This document shows, in pieces, positions 18,102 to 26,543 of a stretch of 64,000 bases of DNA. The first letter of the stretch is position 1. Each line of letters starts with the position of its first letter. The stretch covers positions 1 to 64,000 of the forward strand of contig JANRID010000076.1 in NCBI GenBank assembly GCA_033765305.1, in the 5' to 3' direction. The position numbers and the translations under genes were made by a program. Source of the stretch: RDXT01 sp033765305 (GTDB lineage Bacteria; Bacteroidota; Bacteroidia; J057). Under the pieces are notes generated by a model that was not told the DNA's origin, did no database searches, and saw only the letters and a list, made by a program, of their open reading frames with translations.

Positions 18102-19217
18102 GTGGAACCGCGCAACCTGTATCTGCTCGCCCTCTCGCTGACCAAGGGCCTCGGACCGGTAACGGTCAAAAACCTGATTGCCTACTGCGGCAGTGCCCAG
18201 GCTGTATTCCAGATGCCCAGGGGCAAGCTGCTCCGCGTGCCGGGCGTCGGAGATCAGACCGCCGAGCTGGTCCGGCACTCGGCGCACCTGCGCCGCGCGG
18301 AGGAAGAGGCTGCCTTCTGTGCGCGCAACGGCGTCGGCATCATCAGCTACCTCGACCCTGAATATCCGGATGCGCTCAAGTACATCCCGGATGCGCCCCT
18401 GATCCTGTTCAAGAAAGGCGCGATATCGCTCAATGCCCAGCCTGCCATCGCCATCGTGGGCACCCGGCAGGCAACGGAGTACGGACGCGAGCAGGCCGAG
18501 CGCTTCGCATCGTTTTTCGCCGGGCGCGGGCTCAACGTGGTCAGCGGACTGGCCTACGGCATCGATATTGCCGCGCACCGCGCAGCCTTGCGCGCAGGCG
18601 GCATCACCACTGCCGTGCTCGGCCATGGCCTTGATATGATCTATCCCGGCCGCCACGCCGCGCGCGCCCAGGAGATGCTGGCGCGAGGCGGCCTGCTCAC
18701 CGAGTATCTGACGGGCAGCCAGCCGGATGCAGCCCATTTCCCCGCCCGCAACCGCATCGTGGCCGGCATGTGCAAGGCGGTGGTGGTCATCGAAGCCGGC
18801 GAAAGCGGCGGCGCGCTCATCACGGCCCGCAGGGCCTTCGAGCAGAACCGCGAGGTGTACGCCCTGCCGGGCCGCATCGGCGACCCCTGGTCGGCCGGCA
18901 GCAACCGCCTCATCCGCGACCATGTGGCCCGGCTCGTGACCGACCCGCAGGAGGTCCTCGACGACCTCCAGATCCACTGGACCCAGCACGGCGATCAGGC
19001 GCAGCAGCTGGAGCTGGCCCTCGCGGCGCCGCCGCAGCCCCTGAGCCAGGAAGAGGCCCTGGTGCTCAATGTGCTCGGAAACGGCGAGGCCCTTGTCGAC
19101 CAGATTTCCCTTGCGACAGGCATTCCCATGAACCGCCTCAACGCACTGCTCCTCGAAATGGAGTTCAAGGAGCTGCTGCGGCAGATGCCGGGGAAAAAAT
19201 TCCGCCCGGGCCGCTGA
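18102..19217 (+). CDS. dprA: DNA-processing protein DprA
   Basis: Loads RecA onto incoming single-stranded DNA during natural transformation. The 371-residue protein has an N-terminal helix-hairpin-helix-like region (KGLGPVTVKNLI, RVPGVGDQTAELV), the Rossmann-like DprA core (AIVGTRQATEYGREQA, VVSGLAYGIDIAAHRAA, FPARNRIVAGM, VVVIEAGESGGALITARRA, LPGRIGDPWSAGSNRLI) and a C-terminal winged-helix remnant (ALVDQISLATGIPMNRLNALLLEME). The start is GTG at 18102 (VEPRNLYLLALSLTKG); there is no in-frame ATG nearby. It is divergent from yebC (154 bp apart) and convergent with the next gene (10 bp gap). Confidence 0.95.
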   Translation: MEPRNLYLLALSLTKGLGPVTVKNLIAYCGSAQAVFQMPRGKLLRVPGVGDQTAELVRHSAHLRRAEEEAAFCARNGVGIISYLDPEYPDALKYIPDAPLILFKKGAISLNAQPAIAIVGTRQATEYGREQAERFASFFAGRGLNVVSGLAYGIDIAAHRAALRAGGITTAVLGHGLDMIYPGRHAARAQEMLARGGLLTEYLTGSQPDAAHFPARNRIVAGMCKAVVVIEAGESGGALITARRAFEQNREVYALPGRIGDPWSAGSNRLIRDHVARLVTDPQEVLDDLQIHWTQHGDQAQQLELALAAPPQPLSQEEALVLNVLGNGEALVDQISLATGIPMNRLNALLLEMEFKELLRQMPGKKFRPGR

Positions 19218-19227
19218 ACATCCGCCG

Positions 19228-19986
19228 CTACTTGCGGTCGAAGCTCTGGACCAGGCTGTAGAAGACCGGTTTGAACTGGTCGAAATCGTAGCGGCTCATC
19301 GTCGTAAGCGCCATGCCGATCAGATACTGCTGATCGTACTCGATATAGGCATAGGCGATGTACTTCGTCTGGTCGGGCCCGGAAGGCGCCTGGTAGGTTT
19401 TGCACTGCGCGGCATCGCCGGCGGCGGTATTGAGCTGGAAGCGGCGGTCGAGCTCCGCCGATCCCGGACTGCCGAGCATCCGCTGGTCCAGCCACCAGTA
19501 CACCGAGTCGATCACGCTGCAGGCCGGCAGGCGGCGGCTGAGGTACTGCACCTGCACATAAGGCTCGGTGAGCGAGGGCTGGCGGCCTTCGGAGAGGTAG
19601 GTGACGAAAAGGCCGTTGTTTTCGTTGTAGTTGTCCGGATTCACCCAGGGCACCTGGTCGTTGGTGCGGGGGGCCAGGGGATATTCATACGTCAGGCGGA
19701 AGCGCATGGAATAGGCCTCGAACCAGTTGCTCCGCCCGCCGAGCTGATATACATAGGGAAAGCGGGTCGAATCGCCGATGCGGCTGCGCCGCAGATCTTC
19801 GAGGACCTGCTGGCTTTCGCGGGGGCTGGCGTGGCGGATGCCGGCAGATCCGCTGCCATGAGCTGGTTCAGCAGCTGCGGGCTGCCGGGCAGATTCATGG
19901 GCAGCGGGCTTGCTGCAGCCTGCCATCATCAGCAGCGCAGCCAGCACGGGCAGCAGGGAGGTTCGGATAGGCATCGCGTTCGGCAT
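19228..19986 (-). CDS. Lipoprotein of unknown function
   Basis: A 252-residue predicted lipoprotein (lipobox MAGC in ALLMMAGCSKPA) followed by a Ser/Ala/Pro/His-rich linker and an aromatic-rich globular part (YVYQLGGRSNWFEAYSMRF, GLFVTYLSEGRQPSLTEPY). An in-frame ATG four codons later (19974) is an equally good start. It begins 24 bp after the dehydrogenase stop and is probably co-transcribed with it. I do not recognise the family. Confidence 0.8.
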   Translation of the reverse strand: MPNAMPIRTSLLPVLAALLMMAGCSKPAAHESARQPAAAEPAHGSGSAGIRHASPRESQQVLEDLRRSRIGDSTRFPYVYQLGGRSNWFEAYSMRFRLTYEYPLAPRTNDQVPWVNPDNYNENNGLFVTYLSEGRQPSLTEPYVQVQYLSRRLPACSVIDSVYWWLDQRMLGSPGSAELDRRFQLNTAAGDAAQCKTYQAPSGPDQTKYIAYAYIEYDQQYLIGMALTTMSRYDFDQFKPVFYSLVQSFDRK

Positions 19987-20010
19987 TGCAGTCTGATCGT
20001 TGCGGGGGTG

Positions 20011-20979
20011 TCAGGAGCGGTACGATACGCTGTAGGCGAGTCCGGGCGGCTGCTGCCGCCGCAGTTCGTGAAACCAGCCGGGCAGTTCGCTGAAGCGCAG
20101 CTCATCCGTCAGATGCTGGTCGAACAGCGGATTGCGGAGCAGCTCGAATACTACAGCCTTGCGCCGGTGCAGGTCCCAGCGCCGGCTGTGCGAGGAGGGG
20201 AGCGTAGCGACCTGGGTGCTGATGAGCTGCTTGCGGCCCTGGTGGAAACTGCCGCCCAGCTGAAGCTCGACGGAGCGGGTGCCGTACCAGCTCATTTCCA
20301 TGATGCGTCCCTCGAATCCGGCCCGGTTGATAGCTTCCTGGAGCCCCAGGGCCGTCGCGCTGGCATGGAATACGCAGTCGAAGTCGCCGTCTTCCGCCGT
20401 GGCGGGCATGAAGCCCAGCTGCCGCACCAGCGCCAGCCGCCGGGGCGATGGCTCCAGCACGCGCAGCGTCACCGCCGGCATCAGCGCGGCCAGCCGGGCT
20501 ACAAGCGAGCCGATCACTCCGAATCCCACCACGAGCGCCCGGTCGCCCGGCGCCAGGCCGCTGTCCCAGATCGCCGTGAGGGCTGTCTCCACATTGGAGG
20601 CCAGGGCAGCCCGCCGCAGCGGAATCTCCTCCGGGATGGGGAAAATATCCGCATCGGCCACGATGGCCCGGTCCTGATGCGGATGCAGCAGATGCACGGC
20701 CTGCCCTTCGAGCGCATGGCCAGGGGTGACCACCCGGCCGACCAGCGAGTAGCCGTACTTGACCGGATAGCGGAAGTCGCCGGCCATGTAAGGGGCCTTC
20801 ATCAGCTCGTGCAGCTCCACCGGCACCTGCCCCGAGCACACCAGGCGCTCCGTGCCGGTGCTGATGAGCGAGGATACCGCTTCGATTTCGCACCAGCCAG
20901 GGCCGGGTTCAGGAAGGGGTTCAGGCTGGATGGCGGATTCGAATGCGGAGAGATGCCACAGGGCGCTTGCCTCTTTCAT
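20011..20979 (-). CDS. Zinc-free MDR superfamily (alcohol dehydrogenase-like) oxidoreductase
   Basis: A 322-residue medium-chain dehydrogenase/reductase. The N-terminal GroES-like fold carries SSLISTGTERLV where zinc enzymes have the catalytic Cys (GICGTD), and the structural Cys cluster is missing, so it is likely zinc-independent. The nucleotide-binding Rossmann segment is ALVVGFGVIGSLVARLAAL followed by TLRVLEPSPRRLALVRQLG. MDR proteins with the ISTGTE motif occur beside pterin or riboflavin-like genes in other bacteria (recalled, not checked), which fits its position downstream of ribA. A -7-like TACCTTTG lies 48-55 bp upstream. Substrate unknown. Confidence 0.85.
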   Translation of the reverse strand: MKEASALWHLSAFESAIQPEPLPEPGPGWCEIEAVSSLISTGTERLVCSGQVPVELHELMKAPYMAGDFRYPVKYGYSLVGRVVTPGHALEGQAVHLLHPHQDRAIVADADIFPIPEEIPLRRAALASNVETALTAIWDSGLAPGDRALVVGFGVIGSLVARLAALMPAVTLRVLEPSPRRLALVRQLGFMPATAEDGDFDCVFHASATALGLQEAINRAGFEGRIMEMSWYGTRSVELQLGGSFHQGRKQLISTQVATLPSSHSRRWDLHRRKAVVFELLRNPLFDQHLTDELRFSELPGWFHELRRQQPPGLAYSVSYRS

Positions 20980-21026
20980 GGGAAAAGCAGTTTTCCGGCC
21001 TCGTCACACAGGGAGAGCAGGGGGAG

Positions 21027-21034
21027 CAAAGGTA
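21027..21034 (-). promoter_or_regulatory. Possible -7 element for the MDR gene
   Basis: TACCTTTG on the minus strand, 48 bp before the start at 20979. A TTG lies 23 nt upstream, which is longer than the usual spacer, so this is tentative. Confidence 0.35.
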
Positions 21035-21069
21035 GGGATTCCTGCCGAAGGGGCCAGCAAGAATTGCAT

Positions 21070-21681
21070 TCATCTCTCCGGCGCATGCGGCTCCTGCCAG
21101 GGCAGCTGGAGGTAATGGCCCATGACCCGCTGCTTGGTGGCCAGGTAAAACTGGTTCTCATCCCGGGGGCTGATCTCGATCGGTACCCGCTCTGCGAGCA
21201 CTACCGGCCCGTCCTCGAAGGCGGCGATTTTGTCCGGGTTGTTGGTCATCAGCCGCACCTCGTGCACGCCCAGGTCGCGCAGGATGTCCACGGCCATATC
21301 GAAGCTGCGCATATCCGCCTCGAAGCCCAGCTCCAGGTTGGCATCCACCGTATCGAGGCCCCGGTCCTGCAGGGTATAGGCCCGGATCTTGTTCACCAGC
21401 CCGATTCCGCGCCCCTCCTGCCGCAGATAAATCAGCACGCCGCCTTCCGCCGCGATCCGCCGCATGGCTTCCGCCAGCTGCTCGCCGCAGTCGCAGCGCA
21501 GCGATCCGAACACATCGCCCGTCATGCATTCCGAATGCACCCGCACCAGTACCGGCGCTCCGGCGCCGGGATGCCCGCTGACCAGCGCCAGGTGCGGCAT
21601 TTCCTCGGGTTCGTTGGCATAGGCAATCATCCGGAAGGTGCCCCATCGGGTGGGAAGCTGCGTTTCGGCTAATCGGATCAT
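21070..21681 (-). CDS. ribA: GTP cyclohydrolase II (stand-alone RibA)
   Basis: Opens GTP to the first committed riboflavin precursor. The 203-residue length matches monofunctional RibA rather than the RibBA fusion common in Bacteroidota. Zinc ligands Cys52, Cys63 and Cys65 lie in SECMTGDVFGSLRCDCGEQ. The catalytic and GTP-binding stretch is YLRQEGRGIGLVNKIRAY, and TNNPDKIAAF is the usual C-terminal block. The start at 21681 (MIRLAETQLPT) is natural for the family. The MDR gene follows after 90 bp. It may supply riboflavin or a separate pterin-type pathway. Confidence 0.94.
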   Translation of the reverse strand: MIRLAETQLPTRWGTFRMIAYANEPEEMPHLALVSGHPGAGAPVLVRVHSECMTGDVFGSLRCDCGEQLAEAMRRIAAEGGVLIYLRQEGRGIGLVNKIRAYTLQDRGLDTVDANLELGFEADMRSFDMAVDILRDLGVHEVRLMTNNPDKIAAFEDGPVVLAERVPIEISPRDENQFYLATKQRVMGHYLQLPWQEPHAPER

Positions 21682-21745
21682 ATAGGTCGGATAGGATGCG
21701 GGCTGCCGGGTACGGCAGCAGACAATGTTTAAACGCTGAACAGGG

Positions 21746-22501
21746 TTATGCAGGTTTCAGCCGGGCATAGATATCGCCCGAAGGATCGGAAGGGGTATAG
21801 CCGGAGAGCACCTCCAGCATGGCCTCGGCCTCCAGCCAGCCGGCCGACTGCATCTGCTGCGATTCGCCGAAGGACCAGTTGTATTCGTAATCGCCCAGCG
21901 ATTCCAGCCGCGCAATGCATTCCTGGGCCCGGTAGAGGGTAGGGGTGAAGTACTCGAAGGACAGGGCCGGCAAGGGCCGGGTGAGGCCGTTGAGCACCTG
22001 CACCTCAAAATCCTCGACATCGATCTTGCAGAAGTCCGGGACGCCGAAGCGGGCAATGAGCTTGTCCAGCGTCACGACCTCCACCTGCACGCTGTAGTCC
22101 CAGGACACGCGGAACGACGTTGCGTCGCGCATGACGCGGCGCCAGCTGCTGTCGGAGAGGGTGCTGATGGTGGGGGTAAGGCGGCTGATGTGGAGGGGGA
22201 GAATGCCCGGCTTTGCGCCGGCTGCCTGCCCGAGCAGGGCTACCTCAGGGTCTTGGCCGAAGCGGCGCTGCAGGAAGGCGAGGCATTGCGGCTGGGGCTC
22301 CAGCGCCACCACCCGCGCGCCGAGGGCGCGCCAGGCCCAGATCCGGTTGCCGAGGTGGGAGCCGATGTCGAAGCACAGGCTGCCGGGCCTGACAAACTGG
22401 CTGTAGAAGCGCATCAGCCGGCGGCGGTTGAAGGGCTTCCAGTAATACATGGCCACGGAGCGGAGCAGGCCCAGGCGGATCAGAACGGCGTCGAGCCACA
22501 T
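21746..22501 (-). CDS. FkbM family methyltransferase
   Basis: A 251-residue SAM-dependent methyltransferase, typically acting on hydroxyls of glycans or natural products. The SAM-binding loop is CFDIGSHLGNRIWAWRALG, followed by VVALEPQPQCLAFLQRRF. The FkbM-specific VEVVTLDKLI ... FCKIDVEDFEVQVLNGL block is clear. The N-terminal hydrophobic patch (LIRLGLLRSVAMYYWKPF) may contact membrane. A strong promoter overlaps the end of purB, so it is transcribed on its own. The substrate cannot be told from the sequence. Confidence 0.9.
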   Translation of the reverse strand: MWLDAVLIRLGLLRSVAMYYWKPFNRRRLMRFYSQFVRPGSLCFDIGSHLGNRIWAWRALGARVVALEPQPQCLAFLQRRFGQDPEVALLGQAAGAKPGILPLHISRLTPTISTLSDSSWRRVMRDATSFRVSWDYSVQVEVVTLDKLIARFGVPDFCKIDVEDFEVQVLNGLTRPLPALSFEYFTPTLYRAQECIARLESLGDYEYNWSFGESQQMQSAGWLEAEAMLEVLSGYTPSDPSGDIYARLKPA

Positions 22502-22543
22502 GCGGGATCAGATTCTGCGGGCGCAGGGCCTGCATGGAAAACT

Positions 22544-23935
22544 TCAAAGATAGGCCCCGCTGCCGGATTCGCCAAAGCCGGCGGCATCGCCGAGGTAGGC
22601 TGCCGGATGCAGCGCCAGCAGTTCCTGCCGCACGGGCTCCGGCACCTCCAGGCCGCCGATGAAGGCGGCCAGCGTCTCGCGGGTAATGCCCTGCTGCCCG
22701 CGGGTAAGCGCTTTGAGCGCCTCGTAGGGCTGGGGGTAGCCCTCGCGCCGCAGGATGGTCTGGATGGCCTCGGCCAGCACAGCCCAGTTGGCGTCGAGGT
22801 CGCGGGCCAGCGCCGCTTCGTTGACTGTGAGCTTGCCCAGCCCCTGCAGCAGCGAGCGCTGGGCCAGGTAGGCATAGCCCACCGCCAGGCCTGTATTCCG
22901 GAGCACCGTGGAGTCGGTCAGGTCGCGCTGGAGCCGGGACACCGGCAGCTTGCGGCTCAGAAACTCCAGCAGCGCCGTGGACAGGCCGCAGTTGCCTTCG
23001 GCATTTTCAAAGTCGATGGGATTGACCTTGTGCGGCATGGCCGAGGAGCCGGTCTCGCCTTCGCGGATCTGCTGCCGGAAGTATTCCATGCTGATATAGA
23101 GCCAGATATCCTGGCAGAAGTCGGTGAGGATGCAGTTGATCCGGCGCAGGCAGTCGAAAATGCGCGCCAGCCCGTCATAAGGCTCGATCTGGGTGGTGGG
23201 ATAGCTTCGGTGCAGCCCCAGGATGCGGCGGACAAAATGCTCGGCGAAGGCGTGCCAGTCTGTCTGCGGATAGGCTGCGTAATGGGCATTGAGGTTGCCG
23301 GAAGCGCCGCCGAATTTGGCCGGCACGGGCAGGTGCTCGAGCTCTTCGAGCTGCTGGCGCAGGCGGCTGGCGAATACGGCCATTTCCTTCCCCAGCGTGG
23401 TAGGGGTGGCCGGCTGCCCGTGGGTGCGGGCCAGCATCGGAATGCGGCGCCAGGCCTGCGCCCGCCGGTCCAGCTCTGCGTGGATCTCCCAGGCCAGCGG
23501 CAGGTACAGCTCGCGCAGGGCACCGCGCAGCAGCAGGGGCTGGGCGGTGTTGTTGATGTCCTGGGAGGTAAGGCCGAAATGCACAAATTCCTGGTTGTCA
23601 GCCAGCTCAGGATCGCCGCTGGCGGCGATCCGCTCCTTCAGGAAGTATTCGATCGCCTTGACGTCGTGGTTGGTGCGGCGCTCCAGGGCTTTGACGGCGG
23701 CGGCGTCGGCTTCGCCGAACGACTGGTGCCAGCTTCTGAGCAGCTGCTGCTGCGCGCCGCTGAGCGGGCGCAGGGGCGGAATCCCCGTCTCATGGAGGGC
23801 GATCAGATATTCGATCTCCACATGCAGGCGGCTGCGGATCAGGGCGTATTCTGAGAAATACGCAGCCAGCGGGGCCGCTTTGCTGCGGTAGCGCCCGTCG
23901 ATGGGCGAGACTGCCGTCAGCTCGGTAAGGTGCAT
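22544..23935 (-). CDS. purB: Adenylosuccinate lyase
   Basis: Cleaves SAICAR and adenylosuccinate to release fumarate in purine synthesis. The 463-residue protein begins MHLTELTAVSPIDGRYRSK, the standard start of the E. coli-type enzyme; the frame extends 10 codons upstream without similarity. Catalytic and signature segments are THGQPATPTTLGKE (the general-acid His) and SSAMPHKVNPIDFENAEGN, the fumarase/aspartase-family signature with the flexible loop Ser. It has a -7 element 27 bp upstream. The fkbM promoter overlaps its stop codon. Confidence 0.97.
   Translation of the reverse strand: MHLTELTAVSPIDGRYRSKAAPLAAYFSEYALIRSRLHVEIEYLIALHETGIPPLRPLSGAQQQLLRSWHQSFGEADAAAVKALERRTNHDVKAIEYFLKERIAASGDPELADNQEFVHFGLTSQDINNTAQPLLLRGALRELYLPLAWEIHAELDRRAQAWRRIPMLARTHGQPATPTTLGKEMAVFASRLRQQLEELEHLPVPAKFGGASGNLNAHYAAYPQTDWHAFAEHFVRRILGLHRSYPTTQIEPYDGLARIFDCLRRINCILTDFCQDIWLYISMEYFRQQIREGETGSSAMPHKVNPIDFENAEGNCGLSTALLEFLSRKLPVSRLQRDLTDSTVLRNTGLAVGYAYLAQRSLLQGLGKLTVNEAALARDLDANWAVLAEAIQTILRREGYPQPYEALKALTRGQQGITRETLAAFIGGLEVPEPVRQELLALHPAAYLGDAAGFGESGSGAYL
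22545..22576 (-). promoter_or_regulatory. fkbM-gene promoter overlapping the purB stop codon
   Basis: Minus strand: TTTG (22576-22573), 20-nt spacer, TATCTTTG (22552-22545). The -33 box and spacer lie inside the purB coding end, and the -7 box overlaps its TGA. The predicted leader to the ATG at 22501 is about 37 nt. Confidence 0.7.
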
Positions 23936-23962
23936 ATGCGTGTATTGAGCCGGAAGAAGGCG

Positions 23963-23970
23963 CAAAGATA
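23963..23970 (-). promoter_or_regulatory. -7 element of purB
   Basis: TATCTTTG on the minus strand, 27 bp before the purB ATG. No clear TTTG at -33, so the call rests on the -7 box and its position. Confidence 0.5.
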
Positions 23971-24007
23971 GGGAATAACCCGGTTCGGACGCCGACTGCC
24001 GCCTGCT

Positions 24008-24580
24008 TCAGCGCCCGCCCGTACGGGCAGCTTCCGCCTGCCCCGCAAGCCGGAACGAGCCCACAATGGTATCCATCTGCTCCGTGCGCGCGCAGGCGCC
24101 CTCGTAGCGCGTCCACATCACCAGCTGATAGAAGAAATCCTTCGTCTCGAATACCGCCACCCGGTAAAACAGCGGTTCGCCCCACTGGCGGCTGCTCGCA
24201 TAATAGTCGCCGACCACGCAGGCATGCGCCGGGGTCGGCGGCGGAATGGTCTGCGATTCCATCCGGAAGGAGTCGGCCTGCTCGAATACCGTATTCTCCA
24301 CGAACATGTAATAGCCCGGAAGCTGAATCCGCCTCAGCATCAGCGGCCCCAGGTTGTCCTTCTCGTCCTCGATCCCCAGCACGTACAGGGCCTGGTCCGG
24401 CGCGTAGTACTGCAGGCCCGCATACGGGTGCATGTCGGTAGCCGGGAGCAGGCTGCCCGGAACCCGGATCTCGTACAGGCTGTCGATACGGACCTGCTGC
24501 CAGGGCCTGGCAGGGGCGGCAGGCTGACAAGCAAAGCACAGGCACAAGCCGGCCAGAGCCATATAGGAGCAAGGATTCAC
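24008..24580 (-). CDS. Small lipoprotein of unknown function
   Basis: A 190-residue predicted lipoprotein: lipobox CFAC in LCLCFACQPAAPA. The mature part is about 170 residues with beta-rich, aromatic content (LYEIRVPGSLLPATD, YYAPDQALYVLGIEDEK, FFYQLVMWTRYEG) and one Cys pair (ACVVGDYY, EGACART). It resembles the PsbP-like or small lipoproteins common in Saprospiria in layout only. It lies 72 bp upstream of purB, which has its own -7 box. Function unknown. Confidence 0.75.
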   Translation of the reverse strand: MNPCSYMALAGLCLCFACQPAAPARPWQQVRIDSLYEIRVPGSLLPATDMHPYAGLQYYAPDQALYVLGIEDEKDNLGPLMLRRIQLPGYYMFVENTVFEQADSFRMESQTIPPPTPAHACVVGDYYASSRQWGEPLFYRVAVFETKDFFYQLVMWTRYEGACARTEQMDTIVGSFRLAGQAEAARTGGR

Positions 24581-24718
24581 GCGGCGCCGTTACTGCTCAG
24601 TGAAATGCTAATGCAATTGGATCTATACAAATGCCCGTCCGCAGGCCGGACACATCAGATGCATTCGCAAAAAATACTATGTTTGCAGCATGGTGCGTTA
24701 TAGGCTGATGAACCGCAG

Positions 24719-24749
24719 TTTCTTTTCAGCGCGGAAAGCTGTACATTTG
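24719..24749 (+). promoter_or_regulatory. Promoter of the Pro-repeat coiled-coil gene
   Basis: TTTC (24719-24722), 19-nt spacer, TACATTTG (24742-24749), about 36 bp before the ATG at 24785. Another full -7 match, TATGTTTG, is at 24678-24685 but lacks a -33 box. Confidence 0.6.
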
Positions 24750-24784
24750 ACTGGCTTCATCCTGACGCAATTATAGTCAAAATA

Positions 24785-26467
24785 ATGGAACTAATCATCT
24801 TCCCCGAAGAAAAGCTCAACCAACTTGCTCAGCAGATTAGTGACCGCCTGATGAACGAACAGTTTATCCAGGGCGGCATGGTCCACGGCGAAGCGCTGAA
24901 GAACTTTACTTCCCATCCCCAGGTCAATAAATTCCTGGTATTCCAGGTCTTCCAGGTGTGGGAGACCCAGCTCTCCAAGCTCCGTCACCCCTTCTTCCAG
25001 ACGGACCACCCGGACGTGCAGGATGCGATCCAGACCCTCCGCAACCTGGTCTCGCGGCATATCGCCATCCCCCGCGATGAGTTTCAGCCGCTCCTCGCCC
25101 GTGCGGTGTACAACCATCTGCGCCTCATCCTCGACCCGCGGGGCTCCCTGGAGGCGTTCTTCTTCTCCCAGAAAGACGAAATCAGCGCAACCGTCTACCA
25201 GCGCTACGCGCAGTTTTTCTCCTACATGGACTTCGTGGTCAACAGTATCCAGAAGTTCATGGAGAAAAACCAGATGCAGACGATCACCCGTGCAGAGTTT
25301 CTGGCGAAGATGGAGAAGGTGGTCGGCCTCTACAACCAGAAGAGCGGCAGCAGCTTCGACGCCTACCGGAATGAAGCCCTCTCCGCCCTTACCGGCAAAT
25401 CGGCCGATGAGCTGACCGCCGAGCTGCGCAGCGCGCAGGCCGAGCTGGAAGCCCGCCGCCAGGCCGAGGAAGCGGCCCGTGTTGCCGAAGCTGCCCGCCT
25501 CGCCGAGGAGGCCCGCCGTGCCGAAGAAGCCGCCCGCCAGGCCGCCGAGGCCGAGGCCCGCCGCCGCGCCGAAGAAGAGGCCCGCCGCCAGAATTTCTTC
25601 GATACCCTCGATACCAGCAATACCTTCTTCGATCTCGACGACGACTCCGCTGCGCCGCCCGCGCCCAGGCCGGAGCCCGTCCGCCCGGAGCCGGTGGCCG
25701 AAGTGCCCGCGCCCAGGCCGGAGCCCGTCCGCCCGGAGCCGGTGGCCGAAGTGCCCGCGCCCAGGCCGGAGCCCGTCCGCCCGGAGCCGGTGGCAGAAGT
25801 GCCCGCGCCCAAGCCCGAGCCCGTCCGCCCGGAGCCGGTGGCCGAAGTGCCCGCACCCAAGCCGGAGCCCGTCCGCCCTGAGCCGGTGGCCGAAGTGCCC
25901 GCACCCAGGCCGGAGCCCGTCCGCCCGGAGCCGGTGGCCGAAGTGCCCGCACCCAAGCCGGAGCCGGTCAAGCCCGACCCCGCAGTGCAGCAGGCGGTGG
26001 AGGCATCGGCGCAGGAAGTGGACGAATTCCTCGAAATGGCATCCAGCCTGGAGCCTAAAAAGCCCAAGGATCCGGAGTCGACGGCCACGTTCCTGGACCG
26101 TTTCCTGGCCAGCAAGCAGCAGGAGCCTTCGCAGAAGCCCGGCACCATCCTGGACCGCCTGTCGGAGAAAACACAGCGGCCGCTCTCCGAGCCGGCACCC
26201 GGCGCGAAGCCCCTGGCCGATGCCCTCAACGGCAACCGCAAGATCAAGCTGGACGAGATTCCCATCCACAAGCAGTACCAGTACGTCCAGAAGGTCTTCG
26301 AAGGCAACAATGTCCGCTTCCGCATCATCGTGGACAAGGTCAACAATGCCCGCAACAAGGAGGAGGTAGAGGAAATCCTCGACAAATTCGTCCTCAACAA
26401 CAGCACCCTCAACGTGCAGGATCCGGTGGCGGAAGAGTTTATCCAACTGCTCCGCAACCGCTTCTGA
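24785..26467 (+). CDS. Coiled-coil protein with 16-residue Pro-rich tandem repeats
   Basis: A 560-residue cytoplasmic-looking protein (no signal peptide). Residues 1-200 form a helical domain (MELIIFPEEKLNQLAQQ, HPFFQTDHPDVQDAIQTL, YQRYAQFFSYMDFVVNSI). Residues about 205-270 are a highly charged Glu/Ala/Arg coiled coil. Residues 293-402 hold six copies plus one partial copy of APRPEPVRPEPVAEVP (Arg or Lys at position 3). The C-terminal 150 residues are a second conserved domain (IPIHKQYQYVQKVFEGNNVR, EVEEILDKFVLNNSTLN). The rod-then-Pro-spacer layout recalls TonB-like or scaffold proteins. I do not recognise the family. It has a good promoter and ends at a hairpin. Confidence 0.85.
   Translation: MELIIFPEEKLNQLAQQISDRLMNEQFIQGGMVHGEALKNFTSHPQVNKFLVFQVFQVWETQLSKLRHPFFQTDHPDVQDAIQTLRNLVSRHIAIPRDEFQPLLARAVYNHLRLILDPRGSLEAFFFSQKDEISATVYQRYAQFFSYMDFVVNSIQKFMEKNQMQTITRAEFLAKMEKVVGLYNQKSGSSFDAYRNEALSALTGKSADELTAELRSAQAELEARRQAEEAARVAEAARLAEEARRAEEAARQAAEAEARRRAEEEARRQNFFDTLDTSNTFFDLDDDSAAPPAPRPEPVRPEPVAEVPAPRPEPVRPEPVAEVPAPRPEPVRPEPVAEVPAPKPEPVRPEPVAEVPAPKPEPVRPEPVAEVPAPRPEPVRPEPVAEVPAPKPEPVKPDPAVQQAVEASAQEVDEFLEMASSLEPKKPKDPESTATFLDRFLASKQQEPSQKPGTILDRLSEKTQRPLSEPAPGAKPLADALNGNRKIKLDEIPIHKQYQYVQKVFEGNNVRFRIIVDKVNNARNKEEVEEILDKFVLNNSTLNVQDPVAEEFIQLLRNRF
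25661..25990 (+). repeat. 48-bp tandem repeat inside the coding region
   Basis: Six complete 48-bp units starting at 25661, 25709, 25757, 25805, 25853 and 25901, and a partial seventh from 25949. Units 1-3 and 6 encode Arg and units 4, 5 and 7 encode Lys at the third position. The nucleotide identity between units is very high, so copy number may vary between strains. Confidence 0.95.
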
Positions 26468-26489
26468 ACCGGTACGCATAGCGTCATAC

Positions 26490-26520
26490 GCAAACAGGCA
26501 GGGAATCCCTGCCTGTTTGC
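26490..26520. terminator. Hairpin between convergent genes
   Basis: GCAAACAGGCAGG (26490-26502) pairs perfectly with CCTGCCTGTTTGC (26508-26520), loop GAATC. It lies between the Pro-repeat gene and the convergent glutathione peroxidase gene. No T-run on the plus side, so it may work for both. Confidence 0.65.
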
Positions 26521-26543
26521 ATGTACGGAAGGTGCCTGGCAGA

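Noticed and set aside
17948..18169. N-terminal extension of yebC
   Set aside because: It covers the yebC promoter and lies antisense to dprA.
25661..25990. Possible CRISPR-like direct repeats
   Set aside because: Units are contiguous 48-mers without spacers and all in the reading frame; this is a protein repeat.
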